Origin: Amblyomma americanum
Taxonomy: Eukaryota; Arthropoda; Arachnida; Ixodida; Ixodidae
Length of the DNA: 64,000 nucleotides
NCBI RefSeq assembly: GCF_052857255.1
Contig: NC_135497.1
Span: forward strand, 119,922,744 to 119,986,743
Direction: 5' to 3'
Part shown: piece after piece, positions 35,123 to 45,890 of the stretch
How the letters are laid out: every line of letters starts with the position of its first letter
How positions within the stretch are numbered: the stretch's first letter is position 1
Position numbers and translations under genes: made by a program
Notes under the pieces: generated by a model
Database searches by the model: none
Told to the model about the DNA's origin: nothing
Seen by the model: the letters and a program-made list of their open reading frames with translations, nothing else

Positions 35123-35302
35123 TGACACACGCTGTAGTGGAGTGTTCCGCATTTTGGATCGCCATTATTCAACGTGCACCGAGACCTCTGTGCACGGTTT
35201 TTTTGCCCTTCGATTCCGTCGAAATATGGTTCCCTAGGCCAGGATCGAGCCCGAGAACTTGTCTGAGCAGCTGAACGCGGTAGCCACTGAGCCACCGCGA
35301 TG
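35123..35302 (-). mobile_element. Ruka-like SINE, diverged
   Basis: Leftward copy. Body 'acgctgtagtggagtgttccg' (35129) and tRNA-like head ending at 35302 with 'cactgagccaccgcg' on plus. The extreme 3' end is unclear. Confidence 0.75.
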
Positions 35303-35671
35303 GAAAAACGTCTTACATGACGCAGTCGTTGAAAGCATAACAGTTCCGAAATTATTAGCCCACTGATATACAAGGCGTTTGAGGTAGCGTCAACAGATTT
35401 TCAAAGCGGCACATATTGTAAGAGAAAAACTGAAGCGTATTACGCTAATGGATAGTTCTTTTTTTTTTATAATCAATAACTAGCCGATAAAAAAAAAACT
35501 GCATCCTTGCCACGGGAGATACCTGAAAGCTTTAAAGCAGAAAGTTGAGCAGTCTCGCGAGAAGCCTCTAGCCATCGTTTTTTGTAACCTGAGCAGCTCG
35601 TTTACAATAATGTGCATGATTCCACGCTCGTTAGCAAGGGAGCGCAATAGCTAGCGGCACAAGTGTTTCTT
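35303..35671. other. no recognisable feature
   Basis: AT-rich, with T and A runs near 35460 and 35490; possibly more LINE remnant. Confidence 0.35.
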
Positions 35672-35680
35672 GGGATGTGA

Positions 35681-35700
35681 AAGAAAGAAGGAAAGAGAAA

Positions 35701-35760
<60 letters not shown>

Positions 35761-35785
35761 AGGCAAGAAATAAAGAAAGAAAGGG
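35681..35785. repeat. (GAAA)n microsatellite
   Basis: Purine-only tetranucleotide array, about 15 clean GAAA units at 35702-35760 with imperfect flanks. Confidence 0.95.
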
Positions 35786-38203
35786 TACGCTCCCATATTA
35801 AAGCTACCATTTCGAAAGCAACACTGTAAAGGGTTTCGCTTGCAGTCCAATACATTTTAATTGCGCCTTATTCCACGGCTACGGTAACTAGCAGCCCTAA
35901 GAAACAATTATTTAATTGCCGACCTAAGAGAAAACCCTGCGCCTACTAGGCGACCGCGAACAGTACTGTTCCACATTCTGACAAAATTAAGCGGTGTTCC
36001 TTTTAACCTTCCTTGACTGTATACCTGATGTACATACCAATGCATAAAATAACCACCCGCGCAAACCACTTCAAGAAAAGAAACACGTCAGAACATCGCC
36101 GCCGGCATCTGCGATAACTAGCTGCCAAGCACATGCCTTCACGTGCGATAACAGCAACCGACCGTAAAAGCCGCAAGCGGCAGCAGTGCTGTCACCGGTT
36201 GCCCTAATGCGTTGGGGCCCTACCTCGGCAGCACGAACTTTCTAAACAAAGTTCTCTCTTCGCGCACTCACAGACCAACCTGCTCATCAATTACCGGCGC
36301 TTTATTGTGTCTTCGAGCGGCCAGAGCATCACCCAAAACATGGCAGCCCAGTATAGTTACGTCCTAACTGCATCCTCGTTATGCCCACTACTCCCAGAGG
36401 AAAGAGAGCGGCGCTGTCACAACGAGAACAAGGCACATAGCTGTGCATATACAATCCGGCGCAATCAGAGCTTGAACCATTTCACGGTCGGCTGGCGAAC
36501 GGCTTCGGCGCCGACCGGTTGTTGAAAAGACTCTGCGTGGAAAATAAGTCGCTTGCCGAGACTTCCTCCATAATACACATGGTCGGCGCGCGTATAGCGG
36601 GCCGCGCGAAGGTTGCCCGCGCGCGGGCCGCGCACTACCGGGCACCGCATGCAAACGCTGACCGGGAAGTCATGCGACAGGAGTCACCAGGCCGCAACAA
36701 TGTAAGGTCGCTGCTGGGCTCGTCCGCGCTCACTGCTGCCGGCTCAGAGCCAGAGCAGAACGCCCGCTCCGCCGTACGTGTGTATGTACACGAGGCGGTT
36801 CCAGCCGAGAACAATGAAGCACTTAATCTGCCAGACAACGCACGAGGACGGCGCCCTAAGTGCCTCCACCGCGACTCGCGGGCTTTGCGGCGTCCCCGAG
36901 CAGAAGAAGTAACCGACTCAATCTACAAATTTGCACATTGTTGGTTTCCAGCCCCTATACGCAGCTGGTCACGACTCCAAGCTTGACAGAGGGAAGGATT
37001 TATAACGTCAACAAAGTGTCCTTTCTTTTCCGTTCCAACATTCCCCTTCTTCTAAGCGGGCTCGTTCAAGACTGCTTATGTTTCTTTCTTTATAAAACAT
37101 TGCCTCAGCAAAGCGCAAGTCTTTCACCGTGTCCATAGTATCAGTTTCAGTTTCAGAGTTCTACGAAACGCGTTACAAACAATTGATTGTTTACAATAAC
37201 TTAAATTTTGTTGGCAATTCTGTAATTGACTGCTTACTTTCTTCAAACAGTAATATTCCGGGTAGTTCGAACTTTTTTTTTCTGTAATCAATTACTGGAA
37301 ATCAGTTCCTTTTTCCCCCAAAACAAGTAACCAACAGTACGGCTTCGAGAACCTGAAATTGGCGACAGTCACTGATGCTGTCAGGAATATTTCTTTCGTG
37401 CCAGAGCTTCAGTGGACAGGCTGCGGAGGACAATCATGATCGATCATGTCCGGACCACGACCAGGTCACGGCCGTCTCCTACGGGAGAGTTCGTCCCGAG
37501 AAACATCACCTGACCGCACAGTAGGGACCCTAGGTCCTGTCAGATGGCGCCGCAGTTTACCTCCCCGTTATACCCAACTCGTTGGTTGCCACTCAGAACA
37601 CGAAGGAGAGGATATAGTTAAAAAAAAAACCACGTAAAGCAAGTATTCTGTGGAAATAAGCACTACTGCTACACTGTTTTGCGTTGTCATAAGGAAAAGT
37701 ATGTGCACCGCGTGCGCTTCTACAGAGGAATTAAACGAATAACAGCGTAGCAAAGACGAGGTCGAAACGACTGACACATCGCTGTATATGCGTCTTTTCA
37801 TAACTGCCTTTCTTGCACTGTCGCGATTCCTTGATTTAAGGCTACACTAGCGTCTAGTGAAGGGCGACGCCAGGAGATCCACCAGCCGTTCGACGACGAA
37901 TTGAACCGTCCATGCTATGGTTGCGCACCAGGCGCCACGTCTGACGTTCCCAAGAAATCCCCTGCAGAATTTTTTTTTCAGTTCTTCCTCGGCTTTACCG
38001 GCAGCGCCATAGCAGCGCGCCAAAAAAAAAAAAAGAGAAAAAGAAGCGAAGCGCAGCGTCGAAGCATTGCGCAACTACGAGCTGTTGCTCAAGCTGTTCG
38101 TACGTGACAATACCGGTCTCCCCTCTAGCGCGTACTAAGAGTGAGTTTGAATGCCGCTGCTGATCTCTTCACGAGGAAACGTGCAAGCATTAGCGACGAC
38201 AAC
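35786..38203. other. stretch without a supported gene
   Basis: CpG-rich at 36490-36950, AT-rich elsewhere. The longest frame (36519-36986, 155 codons) has no recognisable domain and lies in the CpG-rich part, where long frames arise by chance. Confidence 0.4.
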
Positions 38204-38216
38204 TTATACCCACCCC

Positions 38217-38299
38217 TGTCACACGGGCACTTTCGATCCTCATTTAGTCAATGCTAATCGAACTCAATGCAGATCGACGGTTGTCACACGGCCACTTTC
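38217..38299. repeat. duplicated subterminal motif
   Basis: tgtcacacgggcactttc (38217-38234) recurs as tgtcacacggccactttc (38282-38299), 65 bp apart, only at the left end of the transposon. Repeated subterminal motifs can be binding sites for the element's own protein. Confidence 0.7.
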
Positions 38300-38559
38300 A
38301 AGCGCAATCGAGCTCGATCCTGCTTGACTCGATGCCGATTCCTCAAGAGTGCTTGAGGTTCCAAGCACAATCGAAAACACTCGCTCTCATGAAGCTATAA
38401 AAATAAACACAAGTTAACAAAACCAAACCACAATTGTTGTCGTTGTAATTGATTAAAATGTAATACAGAGCATTTTTAGGTACTATGCCTGCTTATATGC
38501 AAACATTTGAAAATAATCTCTACACCACGCTCCTAGCTTCACCGTCAGTGTAAACAAAG

Positions 38560-38898
38560 ATGGCGACCTCCTTCTCGTCGGCGCGGAAACTGTGGAGTGA
38601 GCGCGAGACAGCCGCTCTCATCGACTGCTGGCAGGACCGCCTAAATAATTTGCGGCGCCAGAAGAGAAACGCCGCAGTCTATGCAGAAATCGCGGAGGCG
38701 TTGCGGGCCCTCGGGTTGCATCGCACAGCGGCAAAGGTGCGCCACAAAAACCTAGCGCAAATACGCAATGTACCGATTTGGCTACGGATTTGGCTGCCGC
38801 TGTCCCCGACTGCACAGTGTTGCCGCACATCGCCATGTTATGGCTGTCGGCGGAACATTTGGTGCCACCTAACACACATGAGGGAAACTTCTCAATGA
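38560..38898 (+). CDS. Myb/SANT-like DNA-binding protein of a Harbinger-type element
   Basis: A 112-codon frame. Residues 9-68 have the layout of a trihelix/Myb-SANT domain: WSERETAALIDCW (first helix, with the conserved Trp and acidic residues), LRRQKRNAAVYAEIAEALRA (second helix region with the R-N-x-x-V-Y motif), and RTAAKVRHKNLAQIR (recognition helix). In Harbinger transposons such a protein binds subterminal sites and helps import or recruit the transposase. The start ATG at 38560 has A at -3 and G at +4. From about residue 69 the sequence loses similarity to what would follow in a Myb domain (an N-L-x-x-x-Y continuation). A small deletion or frameshift has therefore probably replaced the C-terminus. 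A host gene is unlikely because the frame lies between the inverted ends. Confidence 0.65.
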   Translation: MATSFSSARKLWSERETAALIDCWQDRLNNLRRQKRNAAVYAEIAEALRALGLHRTAAKVRHKNLAQIRNVPIWLRIWLPLSPTAQCCRTSPCYGCRRNIWCHLTHMRETSQ

Positions 38899-39004
38899 GC
38901 ATTGAAAATGCCCGTGTAGCACCGGATGTTTCGAGCGTGCTCGAGAATCTCGATGCAGATCGAGCTCAATGAGGATCGAAAGTGCCCGTGTGACAGGGGT
39001 ATTA

Positions 39005-41169
39005 GAAAACCACCTTCTCATGAAAATTAACAAGGTATGCTAACATATCAAGCAAACCGCATTAGTTAATCTTAGTCCGAATATATTTGTGTAAAAGTAA
39101 TAAAACTTGGAAGGAGAATAACGCATTAGTAGTAGATTACTTATCTGTGATTGTTCAGTTACTTTTCTGGGGCTGCGATTGACCATTTAAATCAGTTACA
39201 TTTCTGATGAAGCAACTGTAATTGTTATTGTAATCGGTTACTTATTTAGTGCAACGTGTACAATACGTGCAAGAACGCGTGCGGATTTGCTCAAGTTTCT
39301 CGTCGAAGTGATCCCTAAAATATAGTTTCCTTCTTACCTAGCTGAAGCAGGAAAGAAGTGAAAAAAAAAAAGGATAAAAATAGGCCTCATGGACCGGCCA
39401 CTCTATCTTTTTTCCCCGAATTTATGCTTGGCTGCGAAGCATGCGTGAATTGGTCACACGTTGTAGTCAGGTACAGCGATGTTTTTTTTTTATGCTTTGA
39501 ATAAAAGCTGAGTACTTCTTGCTCGGAGGCATGGTCTTGAAAATACTGATAAGAAGGTGCTTAGAATCGCGGGGCGGTTAGACTTGCGTTCATACAGCAT
39601 ATCGGTCAATACACTCGAAAGGAATCTGGGGTGAGCGTCATACGCGAGCATTCTAAACGCGCACATAACCAGATCGACATCGCGGTGACTTCATTCCAAT
39701 GTCTCCATCCTCGAATCTCGCCGCCACGGGCACCCGCAGACAGCATCGGACGGAACGGCGCAGCAGCCAACCAGAGCGACCCGAGCGAGATGCCCTTTAG
39801 GACCTTAGCGACACTCTTGGAACGACCCCAATAACGCCGAAACGCCTGGAACCTCTACCCGCCCTTGCCCTCGGTATCGAGCATCTCGCGCGCATTCAGA
39901 TCTTCCCCTCGATTCTGTCACGCCTGCCCGAGAAACAGGAGACGACACTTGACTTCGCGCGACGCACATGCGACTCATGGCGCGCGCGAACCAGCACCCC
40001 GGCCTCCTCGCGCCACTGGACCAGCTGTGGCGTCCGACAGAGCGGAGCCGTGGAACCGCCCAGATCAAGCGGCGGCTGCGACGCTCGCGCGCTTCCCACA
40101 AAGGAAGCGCCGCGCCATGCGCCGAAAGAAGGAAAGAGCGGCCACGGATGTTCTCTTGCTTTCAGACGTCATGGTGCGCGCGAAGCACTCTTCAGCAGGG
40201 TGGATATCCGAGCCCTCGGCGCCCTGCAGCCTACGCAGTGTAGAACGTGAACCCCTTCTCCCCCCCACCACGCAACGGGAACAGCAACAAAAAGAGCCCT
40301 GATCAGGTGCGACGGCAACCGGTTCCGCTAAACGGCAGTCTGCGGCACTGCGTGAATAAGCGGTCACGTTTTCCTCGACGATTTGTCGATACAGAATCCG
40401 ACCCTGTTTTAAAGACTCCGGAGCGTTTTCCGACCACCGGGGCTTAACGCCGCCTTCTTTTTTCCTTCCTTTGCGCTTCGCGAGCCCTCCCGCCAGGACA
40501 ATGGAAAGAGGAACGCCGAACGTCCGTTAACGCAAGCGGGTGCCAATTTGTTACGTAAGGCGCCTTATATAACTGTCACCGGAAAATAGGACGGCGCGCA
40601 TGTTGACGGCAGGAGAGCGTGACATGCGTTTGCTTAGCCTGAGCTTGTTTTTCAAGTCAGAAGGGTTTCAGAACTCAGTCTTTTGATAAACGCATTGCTC
40701 CTAATATAGATCATTCCTTTTAGTACAGAGTGTAATATAGCTCAATTTTGTATATTTATTTTCCAGTACCCGAGCTCAAGAACACTATAGATGTACCACA
40801 AGCGTGCATATTTTGCATAGGGTGAGTGCTGCCCACTTCGAAAAATCAACCGCACACGCACAAAAGAAGCGCTTATTTAACGTCCCGATAGCGTAAAACA
40901 TAAGACCGAGCGGACCCAGAAGGTATATAGACCGCACTATGTTACAATGCCGCATTCTAATTCTCAGCGTATGATGTGGATATGAAGATCGGAAAGACGA
41001 TAATGAATATCAAATGCATATAAATTAATATATTTTCCTTTTGGTAGTATCCTACTTGAGATCAAATTTGCAGAATAACCTCCTAATGAAACTCGGTCAT
41101 TAGCAACGATAGGTAGGAAGCCCAGGAACCCGATAAATGTGCGTGCACTCCGCCGTCTGCGGTAAGCGC
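39005..41169. other. stretch without a supported gene
   Basis: CpG-rich at 39700-40450, with overlapping frames up to 145 codons, none with a domain. AT-rich on both sides. 'ttatttaacgtcccgatagcg' at 40873 may be a scrap of a SINE end. Confidence 0.4.
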
Positions 41170-41900
41170 ATGCGTGTTTTGGGTTGTGTTTTACGGCGCA
41201 CAACCACTAAGGTTTTCATGCGCCAAACGCAAGGCTGAATTCGTCTTTGTGAGAAAGACGAAAGATATTTGTTAGATATTATAGCTTGTAATGAGGCTCT
41301 GCTTCTTTTGAAAATGTAAAATAACACAAGAAACGCCTCGCAGTTCATTTTCTCCTCGGAGTTATCAGGTTGAAAAGGGATGCATTCAGAATAAAACTGA
41401 CGTTTTCGCCTTAGTTTCTCGAGATATGTGCACGAACGTAAGAAATGGTTTACGGTGATCACTTTTCCGCACAGCTGGCATGTTGGTTTTGTTTTTATGG
41501 GTTTAACGTCCCAAAGCAACTCAGGCTATGAGGGACGCCGTAGTGAAGGGCTCCGGATAATTTCGACCACCTGGGATTTGTTAACGTGCACTGACATCGC
41601 ACAATACACCGGGCCTCAAGCATTTCGCCTCCCTCGAAATGCGACCGCCGCGGCCGGGATCAAACCCGCGTCTTTCGAGTCACCAGCCGAACACCGTACC
41701 CACTGAGCCGCCGCGACGGCTCAGCTGGCATGTTGGTTTCTCTTGTTTCACAAGAATAAAACTCTGCAAGGTGTGTGTGTCCAATGCGAAGGCGACATGA
41801 AGTTGAATAAAAGTTCTTGATGCGTTCATGACTTCCATTCTCCAATTATCGGCTTTATTAGGTGTAGCTTATTAACTTCATTATTCTAGACAGTCTGCCA
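41170..41900 (-). mobile_element. RNase H-type LINE 3' end, with nested SINE
   Basis: Leftward 3' portion of the same LINE family as 11776-16185. The minus frame before the SINE reads RLRIGHTHLAEFYSCETRET (about 41800-41745), and after it CGKVITVNHFLRSC (about 41470-41425), the Cys/His finger. The 3' UTR ends in a GC hairpin at 41224-41195 like that at 11829-11799. A SINE splits the finger region. 5' truncated near 41900. Confidence 0.7.
41490..41721 (-). mobile_element. Ruka-like SINE inside a LINE, 18-bp TSD
   Basis: Full-length leftward copy from 'tttatgggtttaacgtccc' (41495) to the tRNA-like head ending at 41721. It is bounded by a perfect 18-bp duplication, cagctggcatgttggttt, at 41472-41489 and 41722-41739. 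The duplicated bases belong to the LINE coding sequence (ETNMPA on minus), so the target is certain. Confidence 0.95.
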
Positions 41901-43035
41901 TTCATCTCTAAGTTTATTTTGTTCTACAGGCATTTCTTTTTTTGCAGGGCATATCTACTTTCTTGATTTCCTTCCTCCGAGCTTGTGGGCAAACGCATAT
42001 GTATACCTCTTTGTTACGCAACGACCCTTAATAACTATGAACTTAAAGCAAGGTGATTAGCACGTCGGTGGGTCATCAAATACAGTTCCTCGTATATCTA
42101 CCAAATATTTGCTCTTACACTGCTACTAAACGTGTAGAAAAGTTTCATCACTTAGTTAGCTGCAACATGTTCAAACATCAAAGGAGTTAAAGAACAAAAA
42201 AGACGCAGCCTTCTCCAATCATTGTTACAATGAATTCCAGTTTATCCCACAGTGCCTCCACATTGCAAGCACTGATCGTTAAAACCGCAGGATAAAGGCA
42301 CCTCTGAAAACAAGCACTGAAACGGCCCTGGCATTGGAGAAATTCCGCACAAATCCTTGGGGAAGCTAGGGATGAGTCTGAACTTATCACAACGCTGTGA
42401 AAGGCAACCCTTTCAAGGAGGGTGAGAGGAAAACAAATGAGCAACTTAAAATGGCAGGTTTCACGACCACAGCCTGAATTTGAAACATGGGCAAGCTGAT
42501 GAAAAAGTTGACGTTCAAGCATATAGCCAGTTGGTACAGTTGTCCACACGACTCACCTGTCTAGAGCGGACGGCGGCGCCCGAGAGCACACTTGTGTCAT
42601 CCACGAGTGCCATAGGGCACTGAACCTGGCCTTGTCATGCATGCACATTCCCATGAATCGTGTTTAACTCTTCATGTCTTTTCAAAGCTAAAGCTGTATC
42701 TGGCCCACTAGGCAGCGTCAGTTGTCATAAATACACAACAGAGCGCGCTACTGTACCGCTCTAGACAAGCCTGTGGGCGACTGTTACATGCTTCAAGATG
42801 AAATCAGTCAAACAGAAGACGGGCGAGAAACGAAGGCACACACGACGACTGCACATTAAAAAATGTGCTTTACTGAAGCAAATACTTCCCCAAGCAAAGC
42901 TAACAGTTCAAGCGCACAGCAATCTCAGCTCCTCCTACAGTACCTCTCAGACGACTCTGTACTATATTTTCATAGCGCTGTGGGAGCAAAAAACGTCGCA
43001 GACCAAGAAGATCTTTTTCATACAATTAATTTGAA
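41901..43035. other. no recognisable feature
   Basis: AT-rich sequence; frames up to 120 codons without a domain. Confidence 0.4.
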
Positions 43036-43392
43036 GGAAGCCAACTGTCACCGAAACCAAGGTGCATATGAGAGTGTTTCTATCTTTTCTCTCTTTAATT
43101 TGTGGGGCTGATCAGTGGAAAATTATTAATGTAATTATTTTATCGCTGAAAGAAAAATTGATTAGAAAGTGGAAGAAATGCAACCACGTGCCGCCCGTGG
43201 GATCCGAATCTACGACATCCGAATCACGCGTCCGGTGCTCTACCGACTGAGCTACGGCGGCGGCTGTCCAGTTTTCTACTTTCAGGGGTATTTATGTGTA
43301 GTGTAAGCGATCCTTGAGAGTGTTCACCAGCGCCACCCTCTTCCATAACGGCGGACGTAGTACGTCCTGTGTCACCGCGAGTGCCACTTGGG
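43036..43392 (-). mobile_element. SINE family B, copy 3 (best preserved)
   Basis: Leftward copy. The 3' tail complementary to 'gccaactgtcaccgaaacc' is at 43039. The tRNA-like core lies at 43190-43261, with acceptor arms GCCGCCG/GGGCGGC. A 5' leader of about 130 bp extends to about 43392 and contains 'ggacgtagtacgtcc' (43352-43366). Leader, core and tail all align with 21099-21446, so the leader belongs to the element. Confidence 0.8.
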
Positions 43393-43582
43393 ACGTGATC
43401 GTATTGTGGCGTACTGACCTGGCAACGCGACGTCAGGGGTATGTTAGACGAAGTTATTTTATTTTTATTTTTATTTATAGGTACTGCGATCTAGTACAGA
43501 TCATAGCAGGGTGGGGAAAAACAAACAAAATACAAGCATATAAGCACTCAAATTCATAATATTTGCAGGCACTTTTCAAACA

Positions 43583-44005
43583 TCAATAAATAATTATGAT
43601 TAACAATCTCGCTATTAAGTTTATTCCATTCAGTAATTGTCCTCGGAAAAAAGAATATTTAAAGCAGTTATTTCGTGCGTTCAAAGGGGTTATTGTTAGT
43701 GCATGCCTTTGTCTCGTGTTATAACTTAAGGAGTAAGCAAAATAATTAGAAGTATTAACTTGATAATGACCTTTTATGAGCTGGAAGAAAAACTTTAATC
43801 GACAAACACGATTGCGCTCAACAACTGGGGGTAACCCACTTCGCCTCACGAGCTCACTTACAGATGCACGGCCATATGAGTTAAAAATAAATCTAACTAC
43901 TTTATGCTGTATTCGCTCTAATTTCTGAATGTTTGTTACCGTGAAAGGGTCCCAGATGATTACAGCATATTCTAGTAACGGACGGATGAGGGAATTGTAT
44001 GCCAA
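43583..44005 (-). pseudogene. CR1-like LINE thumb and C-terminal fragment
   Basis: A 140-codon minus frame begins MAYNSLIRPLLEYAVIIWDP, the Y-x-x-L-V-R-P-x-L-E-Y-A-x-x-x-W-D-P block after the RT palm, and continues with KLERIQHKVVRFIFNSYGR. It stops at 43583, just before the UTR. Confidence 0.85.
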
Positions 44006-44231
44006 TAGACGAACTCGAGGTGGGGATGACTAATGAGCGCCTCAAGAAAAAGAGTTCCCGCATTGAATTTCCTACCACAGCGTCTACGTGTTTTGACCAC
44101 GAAAGGTTGTTAGTAATTCATAGGCCCAAATATTTATACTCTGTCACCTCTAATAATGATATGTTGTTAGTACCGTACACAAAATGAAGAGGTATTTTCG
44201 TGTGTGCAATTTTCATAAAAAAGGTTTTTTT

Positions 44232-44750
44232 TCAAAAATTAATGCACATCTGCCATTTGCTGCACCATGCAACCACCCTCGCTAGGTCATTATTTAGACG
44301 TACCTGGTCATCAACTGAAGACACCATTTGATATAAAATACAGTCATCCGCGTACAGCTTCACGCGGACTGAAAGATCTGCCAAAATGTCATTAATAAAC
44401 AATAGATATAAGAGGGGTCCCAAAACGGATCCATGGGGGACGCCAGACATAACCCGGACACCGCTGGAAGATATATTGTTTAGAGTGACGAATTGACGCC
44501 AGTTTGAGAGGTAAGCTGCAATCCATGTAAGTATCCGGTCGTTTTTAATATAATAACTTAATTTATGAACTAATTTGTTATGCGACACCTTATCAAATGC
44601 TTTGCGGAAATCCATGAATATTGCGTCTGTTTGCTTTCCATGATTAATCGACTGAGCAAAGTCATGCCCAGTTTCAACCAACTGCGTACTTGTAGAAAAC
44701 CCACGCCTGAAACCATGCTGAAAATTGGTAAGTACTTTGTGCTCTTCCAA
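44232..44750 (-). pseudogene. CR1-like LINE reverse transcriptase palm
   Basis: A 172-codon uninterrupted minus frame contains, in order, QHGFRRGFSTSTQLVE, AIFMDFRKAFDKVSHNKL (first catalytic Asp), MSGVPHGSVLGPLLYLLFI, and KLYADDCILY (catalytic YADD box). All RT landmarks from the fingers to the palm are intact apart from Q-to-H in the GVPQG block. Upstream and downstream frameshifts separate it from the rest of the protein. Confidence 0.9.
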
Positions 44751-44903
44751 GAAACTTAATATGTGTTTATGAATTATATGTTCTAAAATTTTACATGATG
44801 TCGACGTTAGAGATATAGGTCGGTAATTCTCGATGAGTGCTTTTTTCCAGTTTTGTGCAGAGGTTTAATTGCGGCTGTCCTCCAGTCCCCCGGTAAAGAA
44901 CCG

Positions 44904-45164
44904 TCATGTTCTGGTGAATATTACTGTCAGGTATTTTGCGCACCACTCCGCATAGCGCTTCAAAAAAGCGTTTGGTATGTTATCGGGACCTGCTGATTTT
45001 TTAACATCAAGGTTCAAAAGCAAGTTAAAAACACCAGTCTCTGAAATTACATCAGATATGGCAGGGAGTGCTGTAGAAAAGTTGGGCAGACAACCGTTGT
45101 CCTCGGTGAATACTGACTGAAAAAATTTGTTAAACGCGGAACAAACAACAGCCTCATTATGCAC
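44904..45164 (-). pseudogene. CR1-like LINE, first RT block
   Basis: An 86-codon minus frame: AFNKFFQSVFTEDNG, then KKSAGPDNIPNAFLKRYAEW. The S-x-G-P-D-x-I-P block opens the RT domain of CR1-like LINEs. Joined to the palm fragment by frameshifts near 44760-44900. Confidence 0.85.
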
Positions 45165-45288
45165 ACATTTGCCGCCTATTATGAATTCGTTTGTGGAAGA
45201 AGATTTGGCGCCAGAACTTCTCAGGAGACGTTCTAATGAACGAAGGCAGAAGCGTTACGTAATACTTTTCTTCGTCGCAAATTATTTT

Positions 45289-45890
45289 CTAATTAAGTTG
45301 CTCTGAAATTGCTTCCACAATTGGTTTTAATGCTGAATTTCTGCTTGATTTCTTTTTTAACCTTTTAAGCCTTCGCTGCATGCGTAACATCTCCCGAGAA
45401 ATCCATGGATTACGGTACACAGATTTTTTTTTTTGCAATTTTGGGGACGAAACGGGAAATACAATCAGAAACAATCATTTTAAAGGTAAGCCATAGGCCA
45501 TTCACACTATCAGAGCTATTCCTAAAATTATCAAAACATGAATCAAACATATCCAGAATAGATTCGTCTTCCGCACGCGAAAAATTGGGAAAAAAATTGC
45601 ACGCTAGTTTGTCGATCTGGGTACACATTTGACAAGCACAGCAGCACAGCTTCGTGATTAGATATTCCGTTTGTGACGTCACAGGTTACGAAGTTGCGGA
45701 TGGCACCACTTACAAAAAAATAGATCTAGAATAGATCCTGCGGCTCCGTGCACTCTCGTAAAATTGTTTACTACTTGCAGCAGGTCAAATGTGAACACAT
45801 TGTCGAGCATTACAGCATCAGCGTTATGGGCAGAGCACGATGAAAAGGTGTGCCAGTCAATTTAGCAATTATTTAGCAATGCGGATGTGT
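45289..45890 (-). pseudogene. CR1-like LINE, endonuclease end and linker
   Basis: Fragments in two frames. 45682-45410 encodes the stretch after the endonuclease; 45474-45289 encodes SVYRNPWISREMLRMQRRLK, the P-W-[IF]-x-x-E/D-L linker motif. Right of 45700 the translation gives DNVFTFDLLQVVNNFTRVHG and then GSILDLFF, the family's last endonuclease block. Confidence 0.7.

Larger units (their letters stand above)
38207..39001 (+). mobile_element. PIF/Harbinger-like transposon with Myb/SANT ORF, TSD TTA
   Basis: The ends are TACCCacCCCTGTCACACGG... on the left (38207) and, inverted, TACCCCTGTCACACGGGC on the right (from 39001 leftwards). The match continues for about 33 bp ('gcactttcgatcctcatt'), apart from a 2-nt insertion near the left tip. 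TTA flanks both sides (38204-38206, 39002-39004). A 3-bp TTA/TAA target duplication plus an internal Myb/SANT-like protein is characteristic of PIF/Harbinger elements, which encode a DDE transposase and a separate Myb-like protein. Only the latter is found here, so movement would need a transposase in trans. Confidence 0.75.
43454..45890 (-). mobile_element. CR1-like LINE, long minus-strand copy
   Basis: Leftward LINE of about 2.4 kb. On minus from the right it shows an endonuclease end (DNVFTFDLLQVVNNFTRVHG, near 45812-45754), a linker (KKSVYRNPWISREMLRMQRR, near 45430-45360), RT start (DVKKSAGPDNIPNAFLKRY, near 45010-44960), RT palm (44750-44232), thumb and C-terminus (44005-43583), and a 3' end in (TAAAA)n-type repeats at about 43475-43454. 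The gaps between pieces are frameshifts, not large deletions. This is the best-preserved CR1-like copy in the window. Confidence 0.85.
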
